A stretch of 8,800 bases of DNA from CAYRZF01 sp964428805. Its GTDB lineage: Bacteria > Methylomirabilota > Methylomirabilia > Rokubacteriales > CSP1-6. Shown here one piece after another: positions 1 through 5,850 of this stretch. The position numbers were made by a program, and so were the translations under genes. The stretch is taken from positions 1 to 8,800 of the forward strand of contig CAYRZF010000086.1 of NCBI GenBank assembly GCA_964428805.1, given 5' to 3'. Position 1 is the first letter of the stretch. Each line of letters opens with the position of its first letter. Below the pieces are notes generated by a model. The model saw only the letters and a list, made by a program, of their open reading frames with translations, was not told the DNA's origin and ran no database searches.

Positions 1-586
1 CGGCATCTTCATGGCCTCCACGCCGGTGGACATCTACATCCAGGACACCTACTTCATCGTCGCCCACATCCACTACGTCGTGTTCGGCGGCTCGATCTTC
101 GGCGCCTTCGCGGCCATCTACTACTGGTTCCCGAAGATGTTCGGCCGGATGCTGAACGAGCCGCTGGGCAAGCTCCACTTCTGGACGACCTTCGTGGCGT
201 ACAATGTCACCTTCTTTCCGATGCACATCCTGGGGGTGGGCGGGATGATGCGGCGCATCTACAACCCGGCCCAGTATGAGTTCCTGCAGCATCTGCAGTG
301 GTGGAACGTGCTTATCACCTGGGGTGCCTTCGCCCTCGGCCTGGCGCAGATCTTCTTCGTGATCAACTTCCTCTGGAGCCTGTTTGCCGGCAAGCGGGCG
401 CCCGTCAACCCGTGGAACGCCACGACTCTGGAGTGGACCGCCCCGTCGCCACCGCCCCACCTCAACTGGGGTGACCGGATCCCGACGGTCTATCACGGCC
501 CCTACGAGTACAGCGTGCCCGGGGTTTCGGAGGACTTTCTTCCCCAGACCCGCCCGTTACCTTCGGGGGCGGCTCTCCGCCATTGA
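1..586 (+). CDS. ctaD: Cytochrome c oxidase subunit I, C-terminal part (5' end outside window)
   Basis: Catalytic subunit of an aa3-type haem-copper oxidase, which reduces O2 and pumps protons in the inner membrane. The reading frame is open from base 2, so the gene begins upstream; the ATG at 11 is internal. The visible part starts in the segment carrying DTYFIVAHIHY. Its two histidines (codons 65-67 and 71-73) are the family's ligands of haem a3 and of low-spin haem a. Further on, GMMRRIYNP matches the arginine pair that binds haem propionates, and NPWNATTLEWTAPSPPPH is the typical A-family subunit I tail. About four membrane helices are visible, so roughly two thirds of the protein is missing. 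The TGA stop overlaps the TTG start of the next gene by 4 nt (TTGA, 583-586), which suggests translational coupling to haem A synthase. The family assignment is very secure. Confidence 0.97.
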   Translation, partial: GIFMASTPVDIYIQDTYFIVAHIHYVVFGGSIFGAFAAIYYWFPKMFGRMLNEPLGKLHFWTTFVAYNVTFFPMHILGVGGMMRRIYNPAQYEFLQHLQWWNVLITWGAFALGLAQIFFVINFLWSLFAGKRAPVNPWNATTLEWTAPSPPPHLNWGDRIPTVYHGPYEYSVPGVSEDFLPQTRPLPSGAALRH

Positions 587-1530
587 GCCGGTCGGTGGCT
601 GAGCGTCCCCATCCCGTGTGGGCTCACCGCCTGGGGCTGGCGCTCTGCGCCGGCACGTTCGTCCTGATCCTCTTCGGGGGGCTGGTCACCAATACCGGTG
701 CCGCGCTGGCGGTCCCGGACTGGCCCACGACCTTCGGCTACAACATGTTCCTCTTCCCCCCGTCGAAGATGGTGGGCGGGATCCTCTACGAGCATAGCCA
801 CCGGCTTCTCGGCGCGGCCGTCGGCCTCCTGACGATCGCCTTGACGGCCACCCTCTGGATCTCCGAGCGGCGGCGCTGGCTCCGCTGGCTCGGCGTGACG
901 GCCGTGATCGCCGTCTCGGTCCAGGGCGTGCTGGGTGGTTTGAGAGTCGTCCTGGTGGAGGACGCGATCGCGATCGTTCACGGCGCCCTCGCCCAGGCGT
1001 TCTTCGGGCTCACCGTCTGCCTGGCGTTCTGCACCTCGCGGACATGGGCGGCTCCCTTCGCCCCGGCGCCGTCAGATGATGCAATCCGCCTGCGCCGTCT
1101 CGCCCTGCTGACGACGGGCGTCGTATATCTCCAGATCGTGTTCGGGGCCTTCCTGACCCATTTCGGCGCGCGCCTCGACGGCCATCTGGCGGGCGCGGCG
1201 GCGCTGGCGTTCCTCATCCCGGCGCTGGCTCTCAGAGTTCAGCGGGGGCACGGCGACCGGCCGGCTCTCGTCCGTCCGGCTCGGACGCTCCTGGGGCTTT
1301 TAATTCTTCAGACGTTGCTCGGGCTGGGAGCCTACGCGGCACGATTCACCGGCCTGACCCTGCCCCTGACCCCGTCCGCTGTCCTAGCGTTCCCCGTCGC
1401 CCACCGCCTCGCGGGTGGTCTCCTGTTTGCCGCGAGCCTGGTGCTGACGCTTCGCGCCTACCGCCTCCTCGCGCCCCCTGAACCCCGGAGGGCGCGGCAA
1501 CACGTTCTGACGCGGGAGGTCCCGGCATGA
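583..1530 (+). CDS. ctaA: Haem A synthase, COX15/CtaA family
   Basis: A membrane enzyme of 315 residues that oxidises the C8 methyl of haem O to the formyl group of haem A, the cofactor of the oxidase encoded around it. Eight hydrophobic segments are visible. The four family histidine positions are present: the E70-H71-S-H73-R motif in helix 2, H133 (IVHGALAQ), H201 (DGHLAGA) and H274 (VAHRLAGG). The first external loop (about residues 36-66, including VPDWPTTFGYNMFLFPP) has no cysteine. The redox-active cysteine pair known from Bacillus CtaA is therefore absent from this loop, and no pair is evident in the second half either. The TTG start is chosen because it overlaps the ctaD stop by 4 nt and the usual N-terminal helix follows; no strong ribosome site is visible. 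The 3' end overlaps ctaB by 4 nt (ATGA). Confidence 0.95.
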   Translation: MSRSVAERPHPVWAHRLGLALCAGTFVLILFGGLVTNTGAALAVPDWPTTFGYNMFLFPPSKMVGGILYEHSHRLLGAAVGLLTIALTATLWISERRRWLRWLGVTAVIAVSVQGVLGGLRVVLVEDAIAIVHGALAQAFFGLTVCLAFCTSRTWAAPFAPAPSDDAIRLRRLALLTTGVVYLQIVFGAFLTHFGARLDGHLAGAAALAFLIPALALRVQRGHGDRPALVRPARTLLGLLILQTLLGLGAYAARFTGLTLPLTPSAVLAFPVAHRLAGGLLFAASLVLTLRAYRLLAPPEPRRARQHVLTREVPA

Positions 1531-2426
1531 GTGTGGGAACTATGGACGTGTCGCTGACCGCGACCCGCGTCCGGAGGCGGGCGCTCGATTTTCTCGAGCT
1601 GACCAAACCCCGGGTAGTGGTCATGATCCTGGTGACGACGGTGGTCGGGTACCACCTCGGCTCTCAGGGGGGCGGCGACTATTTCCGGTTGCTGCACACT
1701 CTGATCGGCACCGCCCTCGCGGCGGCGGGGACCCTTGCGCTGAACCAGTTCCTCGAGCGAGAGGTGGATTCGCGAATGGAGCGCACCCGGCTCCGCCCGC
1801 TTCCCGACGGACGTCTCCAGCCCGTCGAGGCTCTGGCCTTCGGCGCGACGGTCACGGGCGCCGGCGTCCTGTACCTCACCGTGGCCGTGGGGCTCCTCTG
1901 CGGTTTGGTGACGGCGACGACAGTGGTCCTTTATCTTTTCGCCTACACTCCGCTCAAGCTGAGGACCCCCCTCTGCGTGGTCGTCGGTGCGGTCCCCGGG
2001 GCGCTGCCGCCGGTCACAGGCTGGGTCGCGGCGCGGGGGGAGTTGGGCGTGGGGGCCTGGGTCCTCTTCGCCATCCTGTTTCTCTGGCAGCTCCCTCACA
2101 CCCTGGCGATCGCCCGGCTCTACCGGGACGACTACGCTCGGGCGGGGATCCGCGTGTTACCCGTGGTGGACCCTGAGGGGACCAGCACCGAGCGCCAGAT
2201 CGTGACCGGGTGCTTGGCCCTCCTGGCGGTGGGTCTTCTGCCCACGCTGATCGGCCTCACCGGTCACGTCTACTTCTTCGGGGCTTTCACTCTGGGACTC
2301 CTCTTCCTCGGCTGCGGGATGGCGCAGGCGATGTCGCGATCGGTGGCCGCGGCGCGGCGTCTGCTCTACGCCTCCCTGCTGTACCTCCCGACGCTGCTGG
2401 CGCTGATGGCCTTCGACAAGATTTGA
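1527..2426 (+). CDS. ctaB: Protohaem IX farnesyltransferase (haem O synthase)
   Basis: A 299-residue polytopic prenyltransferase of the UbiA/COX10 family. It adds a farnesyl group to haem B to make haem O, the substrate of CtaA. The aspartate-rich motif is clear: N73 and D81 with M84, R86-T87 and R90-P91-L92 (NQFLEREVDSRMERTRLRPL). The loop YTPLKLRT (residues 140-147) and the second motif DDYARAGIRVLPV (201-213), which binds the diphosphate through Mg2+, are also present, as is the conserved H191 (LPHTLA). Length is normal for the family. The ATG at 1527 overlaps the ctaA stop (ATGA), and a strong GGGAGGT ribosome site lies at 1514-1520. Haem O and haem A synthesis are thus tied translationally to subunit I through two successive 4-nt overlaps. 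Confidence 0.96.
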   Translation: MSVGTMDVSLTATRVRRRALDFLELTKPRVVVMILVTTVVGYHLGSQGGGDYFRLLHTLIGTALAAAGTLALNQFLEREVDSRMERTRLRPLPDGRLQPVEALAFGATVTGAGVLYLTVAVGLLCGLVTATTVVLYLFAYTPLKLRTPLCVVVGAVPGALPPVTGWVAARGELGVGAWVLFAILFLWQLPHTLAIARLYRDDYARAGIRVLPVVDPEGTSTERQIVTGCLALLAVGLLPTLIGLTGHVYFFGAFTLGLLFLGCGMAQAMSRSVAAARRLLYASLLYLPTLLALMAFDKI

Positions 2427-2434
2427 TTTGCGTC

Positions 2435-2554
2435 ATGCAGAGCGCGACGACTCCGGATGCTCCTAAGCAGCGGAACCGCCGGGTGGCGATGCTCCTCGTG
2501 GGCTGGATTGTCGCCATGGCGATCCTCTCGATCCTCGTGATCGTGCTCCGGTGA
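2435..2554 (+). CDS. Small single-helix membrane protein in the oxidase operon
   Basis: A 39-residue ORF lying between ctaB and the first subunit III gene. It has a polar, basic N-terminus (K11, R13, R15, R16) followed by one hydrophobic helix from about residue 17 to 38 and a terminal arginine, consistent with an N-in single-span protein. I do not recognise a named family. Very small single-helix proteins are common in bacterial oxidase operons as minor subunits or assembly factors, so that role is an inference from position. The start is uncertain: ATG 2435 lies 8 nt after the ctaB stop without a clear ribosome site. An in-frame TTG at 2423 overlaps the ctaB stop as TTGA, exactly like the ctaD/ctaA junction, and would add four residues (MICV). 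Confidence 0.6.
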   Translation: MQSATTPDAPKQRNRRVAMLLVGWIVAMAILSILVIVLR

Positions 2555-2564
2555 GCGGGAAGCC

Positions 2565-3263
2565 ATGAAACCCCGAACCCTCAAGCCGCCCGTTCTGGAT
2601 GACGCCGGAGTGGTGGATGAGCTGCTCGCCGATATCGGACGAATCCCGCCAAGAGTTCCCCCGGAGCACGGAGACAACGGCGGGCGTCCCTCCGGGGAGC
2701 CCGAGCGAACCCCGCTGGTCAGCAACGCGGTGCTGGGGATGCTGGCATTCCTGTGGGCGGAGACGGTGTTCTTCGCCGGGCTCGTGAGCGCGTTCCTCTA
2801 CCTGCGCCTCGGGGCCCCGGTCTGGCCCCCGCCGCTGCAGCCGCGCTTGCCCGTCGAGGTGACGGGGGTCAATACGGCCATTCTCCTGCTGAGCGGCGTG
2901 ACACTGACTCAGGCCCTGCGAGCCGTTCGTCGGGGAAACCAGCAGAGTCTGGTGAACGGCCTCACCCGGACGGCGTGTCTGGGCGCGATCTTCCTCGGCG
3001 TGCAGGGGTTCGAGTGGGTTCGGCTGGTGAACTTTGGCCTCACGCTGTCTTCGGGCATCTACGGGGCCACGTTTTACACGCTCATCGGGACCCACGGCGT
3101 CCATGTGTTCGGCGCTTTGATATGGCTCTTGATCATCCTGCTTGCTTCCCGGCGCGGCAGATTCACGGCGCGGGCTCACGTTCCCGTCCTGGTCTGCGGG
3201 ATGTACTGGTACTTCGTGGTCTTGCTGTGGCCGGTCTTGTATTTGCTCGTGTACGTGAAGTGA
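2565..3263 (+). CDS. ctaE: Cytochrome c oxidase subunit III, first copy
   Basis: A haem-copper oxidase subunit III of 232 residues with about 50 soluble N-terminal residues rich in Pro, Glu and Asp, followed by five membrane helices. Family marks are the WAETVFF segment with E66 (the buried, DCCD-reactive glutamate of classical subunit III), VQGFEW (146-151), and THGVHVFGA with H177 and H180. The C-terminal signature, usually YWHFVD, is changed to YWYFVV (214-219), so its histidine and aspartate are lost. It shares only the general fold with the next gene and is not a recent duplicate. Subunit III lacks metals; it supports proton uptake and protects subunit I from turnover inactivation. The ATG at 2565 lies 10 nt after the small membrane protein's stop, with a weak GAGCGGGA upstream. 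Confidence 0.9.
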   Translation: MKPRTLKPPVLDDAGVVDELLADIGRIPPRVPPEHGDNGGRPSGEPERTPLVSNAVLGMLAFLWAETVFFAGLVSAFLYLRLGAPVWPPPLQPRLPVEVTGVNTAILLLSGVTLTQALRAVRRGNQQSLVNGLTRTACLGAIFLGVQGFEWVRLVNFGLTLSSGIYGATFYTLIGTHGVHVFGALIWLLIILLASRRGRFTARAHVPVLVCGMYWYFVVLLWPVLYLLVYVK

Positions 3264-3297
3264 GCGGGATCACCTTGATTGACAAGGGGGGCGGATA

Positions 3298-3915
3298 GTG
3301 AGCCAGGTCGCAACGATGTACCCCGGCGTGGAGCCGGCGGAGTCGCCCCTCACCCCCGAGAGCTGGGGGAAGCTGGGGATGTGGATCTTCCTCGTCGGGG
3401 ACGCCATGGGGTTCGGCACGCTGCTCGCCGGCTACGGCGCCATGCGCTACGGCAGCGCCGACTGGCCCAGCCCCTATGAGTACCTCGGGATCAGCCTCAC
3501 CGCCTTCATGACCTTCCTCCTCATCTGCAGCAGCGTGACCATGGTGAAGGCGCTGGAGGCCATCAAGCTGGAACAACCCGGGAAGGTGAAGCTGTTTCTC
3601 GGCCTGACGATCCTGGGGGGCGCCATGTTCCTCGGCTGCCAGGCCTTCGAGTGGACCAAGCTGATCAGCGAAGGGTTGAAGATCTACGGGAACCCCTGGG
3701 GCGCCTCGCTCTTCGGCACCACGTTTTTCATCATCACGGGGTTTCACGGGATGCACGTGACCGGCGGTGTCATCTACCTCTCCGCCATCCTGGCGGTGGT
3801 CTCCCGGAGTCGCAACACCGCGCGGAATTACATGCTCACCGAGGTCGCGGGGCTCTACTGGCACTTCGTGGATCTGGTGTGGATCATGGTGTTCACCTTC
3901 ATCTATCTTCTCTAG
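3298..3915 (+). CDS. ctaE: Cytochrome c oxidase subunit III, second copy
   Basis: A second, divergent subunit III of 205 residues with five membrane helices and only a short N-terminal extension. KLGMWIFLVGDAMGFG (25-40) aligns with the segment that normally carries SE.MFF; the usual glutamate is replaced by D35. QAFEW (115-119), TGFHGMHVTGG (147-157) and the full C-terminal YWHFVDLVW (187-195) are kept. Compared with the first copy, the retained and altered signatures are reversed. The GTG at 3298 is chosen because a purine-rich AAGGGGGG lies just upstream (about 3284-3291) and gives the expected N-terminus. A short hairpin (CCTTG 3273-3277 with CAAGG 3283-3287) could partly mask that ribosome site. 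The gene is followed closely by subunit IV. Confidence 0.92.
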   Translation: MSQVATMYPGVEPAESPLTPESWGKLGMWIFLVGDAMGFGTLLAGYGAMRYGSADWPSPYEYLGISLTAFMTFLLICSSVTMVKALEAIKLEQPGKVKLFLGLTILGGAMFLGCQAFEWTKLISEGLKIYGNPWGASLFGTTFFIITGFHGMHVTGGVIYLSAILAVVSRSRNTARNYMLTEVAGLYWHFVDLVWIMVFTFIYLL

Positions 3916-3926
3916 AGAGGGGAACG

Positions 3927-4253
3927 ATGGCTGCCACGCACGCGGGTCCCAGCTACATGACCATCTTCTGGTGGCTGTTTGCCCTGACCATCATCGAGGT
4001 CGGGGTCGTCTTCCTGCCGGTGGCCACGCTGGTCAAGGCGATTCTGCTCATCTCGCTCGCCCTGTCCAAGGCCGCGCTGGTGGCGATGTACTTCATGCAC
4101 CTCCGGTTCGAGCGTCGGACCCTGGGGCTGATCGCGATCACGCCACTCCTTCTCGCGACGCTCTTGGTCTTCATCCTCGTTCCGGACCATTCCGCGGTCC
4201 CCCACCGGACCTCCGACGCGGTCAAGGTCGCGCCGGTCACCGGACACCGCTGA
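3927..4253 (+). CDS. ctaF: Cytochrome c oxidase subunit IV, prokaryotic type
   Basis: A 108-residue protein with three membrane helices (about residues 10-30, 35-57 and 66-85) and a polar C-terminus. The helix 2 to loop segment ALVAMYFMHLRFERR (50-64) is the signature of the bacterial COX4/CtaF/CoxD family, a small accessory subunit that stabilises the oxidase. The frame is open far upstream, inside the preceding gene. The ATG at 3927 is chosen because GAGAGGGGAA lies directly upstream, it falls just after the subunit III stop, and it gives the normal family length. The stop codon lies inside the loop of an inverted repeat (4239-4262). Confidence 0.92.
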   Translation: MAATHAGPSYMTIFWWLFALTIIEVGVVFLPVATLVKAILLISLALSKAALVAMYFMHLRFERRTLGLIAITPLLLATLLVFILVPDHSAVPHRTSDAVKVAPVTGHR

Positions 4254-4262
4254 TCGTCCGGT
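4239..4262 (+). other. Inverted repeat across the subunit IV stop codon
   Basis: ACCGGAC at 4239-4245 is perfectly complementary to GTCCGGT at 4256-4262, with a 10-nt loop containing the TGA stop. There is no T-run after it, so it is not a classical intrinsic terminator. It could be an mRNA stability or processing element between the structural subunits and the assembly genes, or chance in GC-rich DNA. Confidence 0.35.
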
Positions 4263-4285
4263 AACGGCGGCGCCCGCGGGGACCC

Positions 4286-4720
4286 TTGAGCCCGCTTTCG
4301 CTCTCGGCCCTGCCCAGCCTCAACGCCGCCCTCAACGCCGCCTGCGCCCTCCTCCTGGTCGCCGGCTACCTGTGCATCCGCCGGCGCAAGGTGCTGGCCC
4401 ACAAGCTCTGCATGGGATCGGCCTTCGCGGTCTCCACGCTCTTTCTGATCTCGTATCTGACCTATCACTACCATGTCGGGTCGGTGCGCTTCGGCGGGCA
4501 GGGATGGATCCGGGCGGTCTATTTCACGATCCTCATCTCTCACACGAGCCTGGCAGCGCTGATCCTCCCCCTGGCGCTGGTGACGCTGTCGCGCGCGCTG
4601 GCGGGGCGCTTTGACAAGCACGTCCGGATCGCGCGCTGGACGCTCCCCCTCTGGCTGTACGTGTCCGTCACGGGGGTGATCGTGTACTGGATGCTCTACC
4701 ATCTTTACGCGCCTGCCTGA
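4286..4720 (+). CDS. ctaM: DUF420 membrane protein, CtaM-like oxidase assembly factor
   Basis: A 144-residue protein with four membrane helices. The pattern AHKLCM (38-43), YLTYHYHVGS (57-66), GGQGWIRAVYFTILISHTSLA (70-90) and the KHVRIARWTLPLWLYVSVTG region (111-130) is that of DUF420. Conserved histidines are visible at 39, 61, 63, 86 and 112. The Staphylococcus and Bacillus members (CtaM, YozB) are needed to mature haem-A oxidases; the same role here is inferred from family and position. No Cox11/CtaG copper chaperone is in the window. The TTG at 4286 is the first usable start after subunit IV, with a weak purine stretch (CGCGGGGA) before it. A longer N-terminus is unlikely because the previous gene ends at 4253. 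Confidence 0.85.
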   Translation: MSPLSLSALPSLNAALNAACALLLVAGYLCIRRRKVLAHKLCMGSAFAVSTLFLISYLTYHYHVGSVRFGGQGWIRAVYFTILISHTSLAALILPLALVTLSRALAGRFDKHVRIARWTLPLWLYVSVTGVIVYWMLYHLYAPA

Positions 4721-4729
4721 CCGAGCTCC

Positions 4730-5092
4730 GTGATTGATCCCCGAGGGCTCCAGGGGATTCTGGTCCGGGGGCTCCGGCTCCGGTGTCCGCGGTGCGGGCA
4801 CGCCCCGATCTTCCGGGGATGGTTCGCGCTCCAGCCGACCTGCCCCCTGTGCGGGCTCAAGTTCGAGCGCGAGCAAGGATATTTCGTGGGCGCGATCTAC
4901 CTCAACTACGCCGCCACAGTGCTCATCGCGATTCCCGGGTACTTCGCCCTCGATTATCTGGTCGGTCTTTCGCTCGTCGCGCAGCTTGTCCTGTGGGGGG
5001 GATTTTGCGTCCTCTTCCCGCTGTGGTTCTTCCGGTACAGCAAGAGTCTGTGGCTCTCCCTCGATTACTTCTTCGATCCCCAGGGGAGCTGA
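4730..5092 (+). CDS. DUF983 zinc-ribbon membrane protein
   Basis: A 120-residue protein. An N-terminal zinc ribbon is formed by C19-P-R-C22-G and C38-P-L-C41-G. It is followed by two hydrophobic helices (about residues 53-75 and 78-100) and a short C-terminal segment rich in aromatics (SKSLWLSLDYFF). This layout is DUF983. Members often lie in cytochrome oxidase or haem A gene clusters, and a role in oxidase biogenesis is suggested by that association but not proven. The GTG at 4730 lies 9 nt after the DUF420 stop and gives the normal short N-terminus before the first CxxC. It is probably the last gene of the oxidase operon: the next 99 nt are non-coding and include the palindrome CCGGCGCCGG at 5164-5173. 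Confidence 0.88.
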   Translation: MIDPRGLQGILVRGLRLRCPRCGHAPIFRGWFALQPTCPLCGLKFEREQGYFVGAIYLNYAATVLIAIPGYFALDYLVGLSLVAQLVLWGGFCVLFPLWFFRYSKSLWLSLDYFFDPQGS

Positions 5093-5191
5093 GGGGCCGG
5101 GGAGGTTGCGAATCGGATCAGGCGCCGCCACCGTCTAAAGGGGCGGACGATCCGGCGGCCGGGCCGGCGCCGGTGCCTGGGAGGGGGGAGG

Positions 5192-5252
5192 ATGTTCAGT
5201 CACATTCGTTCGCACATTCGTGTCATCGGAGCTGGGCTGGCGGCCGCCTCGG
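5192..5252 (+). CDS. 5' end of a gene cut by the scaffold gap, probably the molybdoenzyme
   Basis: The ATG at 5192 is preceded by a very purine-rich stretch (GGGAGGGGGGAGG, about 5179-5191) that can serve as a strong ribosome site. The 20 visible residues, with two SHIR repeats and then VIGAGLAAAS, look like a basic start leading into a membrane helix or signal segment. The sequence then enters 100 N. The part after the gap is in another frame relative to this one, but the gap length is a placeholder, so both parts can belong to one gene. An N-terminal membrane segment would fit an exported or membrane-anchored molybdoenzyme. Too little remains for independent identification. Confidence 0.5.
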
Positions 5253-5352
5253 NNNNNNNNNNNNNNNNNNNNNNNNNNNNNNNNNNNNNNNNNNNNNNNN
5301 NNNNNNNNNNNNNNNNNNNNNNNNNNNNNNNNNNNNNNNNNNNNNNNNNNNN
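5253..5352. other. Scaffold gap of 100 N
   Basis: Exactly 100 undetermined bases, the customary placeholder for a gap of unknown size. It lies inside what is probably a single gene. Neither frame continuity nor distance can be inferred across it. Confidence 0.98.
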
Positions 5353-5775
5353 CTGGAGGTGGCTAACTACGACTACAAGGGATACTGGGAGGTGCGAGGG
5401 TGGTCGGATGAGGCGATCTACAAGACCATGTCCCGCATCGACGCGCCCGCGGGCGGCCAGCTGGACCCGGCGAATCCGTACCTCGGTGGGATCGCCTTCG
5501 CCGGTGATCGAGGTGTGAAGGCGGTGGAGGTGAGCTGGGACCGAGGGAAAACCTGGCGCGCGGCCATGGTGAAGCCGGCGCTTTCGCCTTACACGTGGGT
5601 GCTCTGGGCGCTCGAGTGGAATCCGGCCACGGATTTTCCTCCCGGCTCGCACACGGTGCAGGTGCGGGCCGTGGATGCCACCGGCGCGATTCAAACCGCC
5701 GACATTCGCCTGCCGCTCCCCGACGGCGCCTCGGGGTACCACGCGCTCCGGGGTTCGCGGAAGGCCGCCAGGTAG
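5353..5775 (+). CDS. Molybdopterin-dependent (sulfite-oxidase-like) oxidoreductase, C-terminal part
   Basis: 140 residues after the gap, open at the 5' side and ending at TAG 5773-5775. DYKGYWEVRGWSDEA followed by KTMSRIDAP, then the beta-rich segment with GIAFAGDRGVKAVEVSWDRG and KTW, and finally WALEWNPA, HTVQVRAVDATG and SGYH, fit the Mo-co oxidoreductase dimerisation domain. This is the immunoglobulin-like C-terminal domain of sulfite oxidase and related enzymes. The molybdopterin-binding catalytic domain with its cysteine ligand would lie in the missing part, so substrate and cellular location cannot be read. Sulfite oxidases pass electrons to cytochrome c. A link to the neighbouring cytochrome c oxidase is therefore attractive, but it is inference. 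The gene faces the toxin-antitoxin pair tail to tail. Confidence 0.82.
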   Translation: MEVANYDYKGYWEVRGWSDEAIYKTMSRIDAPAGGQLDPANPYLGGIAFAGDRGVKAVEVSWDRGKTWRAAMVKPALSPYTWVLWALEWNPATDFPPGSHTVQVRAVDATGAIQTADIRLPLPDGASGYHALRGSRKAAR

Positions 5776-5801
5776 AGAGGATGCCCATCCGGTGCATAGC
5801 G

Positions 5802-5817
5802 TGACCGCCCACGGTCA
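5802..5817. terminator. Small hairpin between convergent genes, possible weak terminator
   Basis: TGACCG (5802-5807) and CGGTCA (5812-5817) form a perfect 6-bp stem with a CCCA loop. It lies in the 75-nt gap between the convergent molybdoenzyme and toxin genes. There is no T-run on either strand, so terminator function is uncertain. Confidence 0.3.
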
Positions 5818-5850
5818 GGGGTATAAATCGCCGGGTAAACGTTGTTCGCG

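Noticed and set aside
3279..3307. TTGACA before the second subunit III as an internal promoter
   Set aside because: No acceptable -10 box occurs at 16-18 nt; the match lies in the spacer before a purine-rich ribosome site.
3651..4253. Longer 200-residue version of subunit IV
   Set aside because: The extra N-terminus is the out-of-frame end of the second subunit III; ATG 3927 has a ribosome site and normal family length.
3953..5131. 392-codon open frame on the minus strand
   Set aside because: It spans antisense to subunit IV, DUF420 and DUF983, all with clear family motifs on the plus strand; composition is typical of a shadow frame.
5201..5221. Direct repeat CACATTCGT twice near the gap
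   Set aside because: Only two copies, 12 nt apart, explained by coding for a repeated SHIR segment; no array follows on the visible side.
5192..5518. Frame change across the N run as a real frameshift or fusion
   Set aside because: The 100 N are a placeholder, so frame cannot be compared across them.
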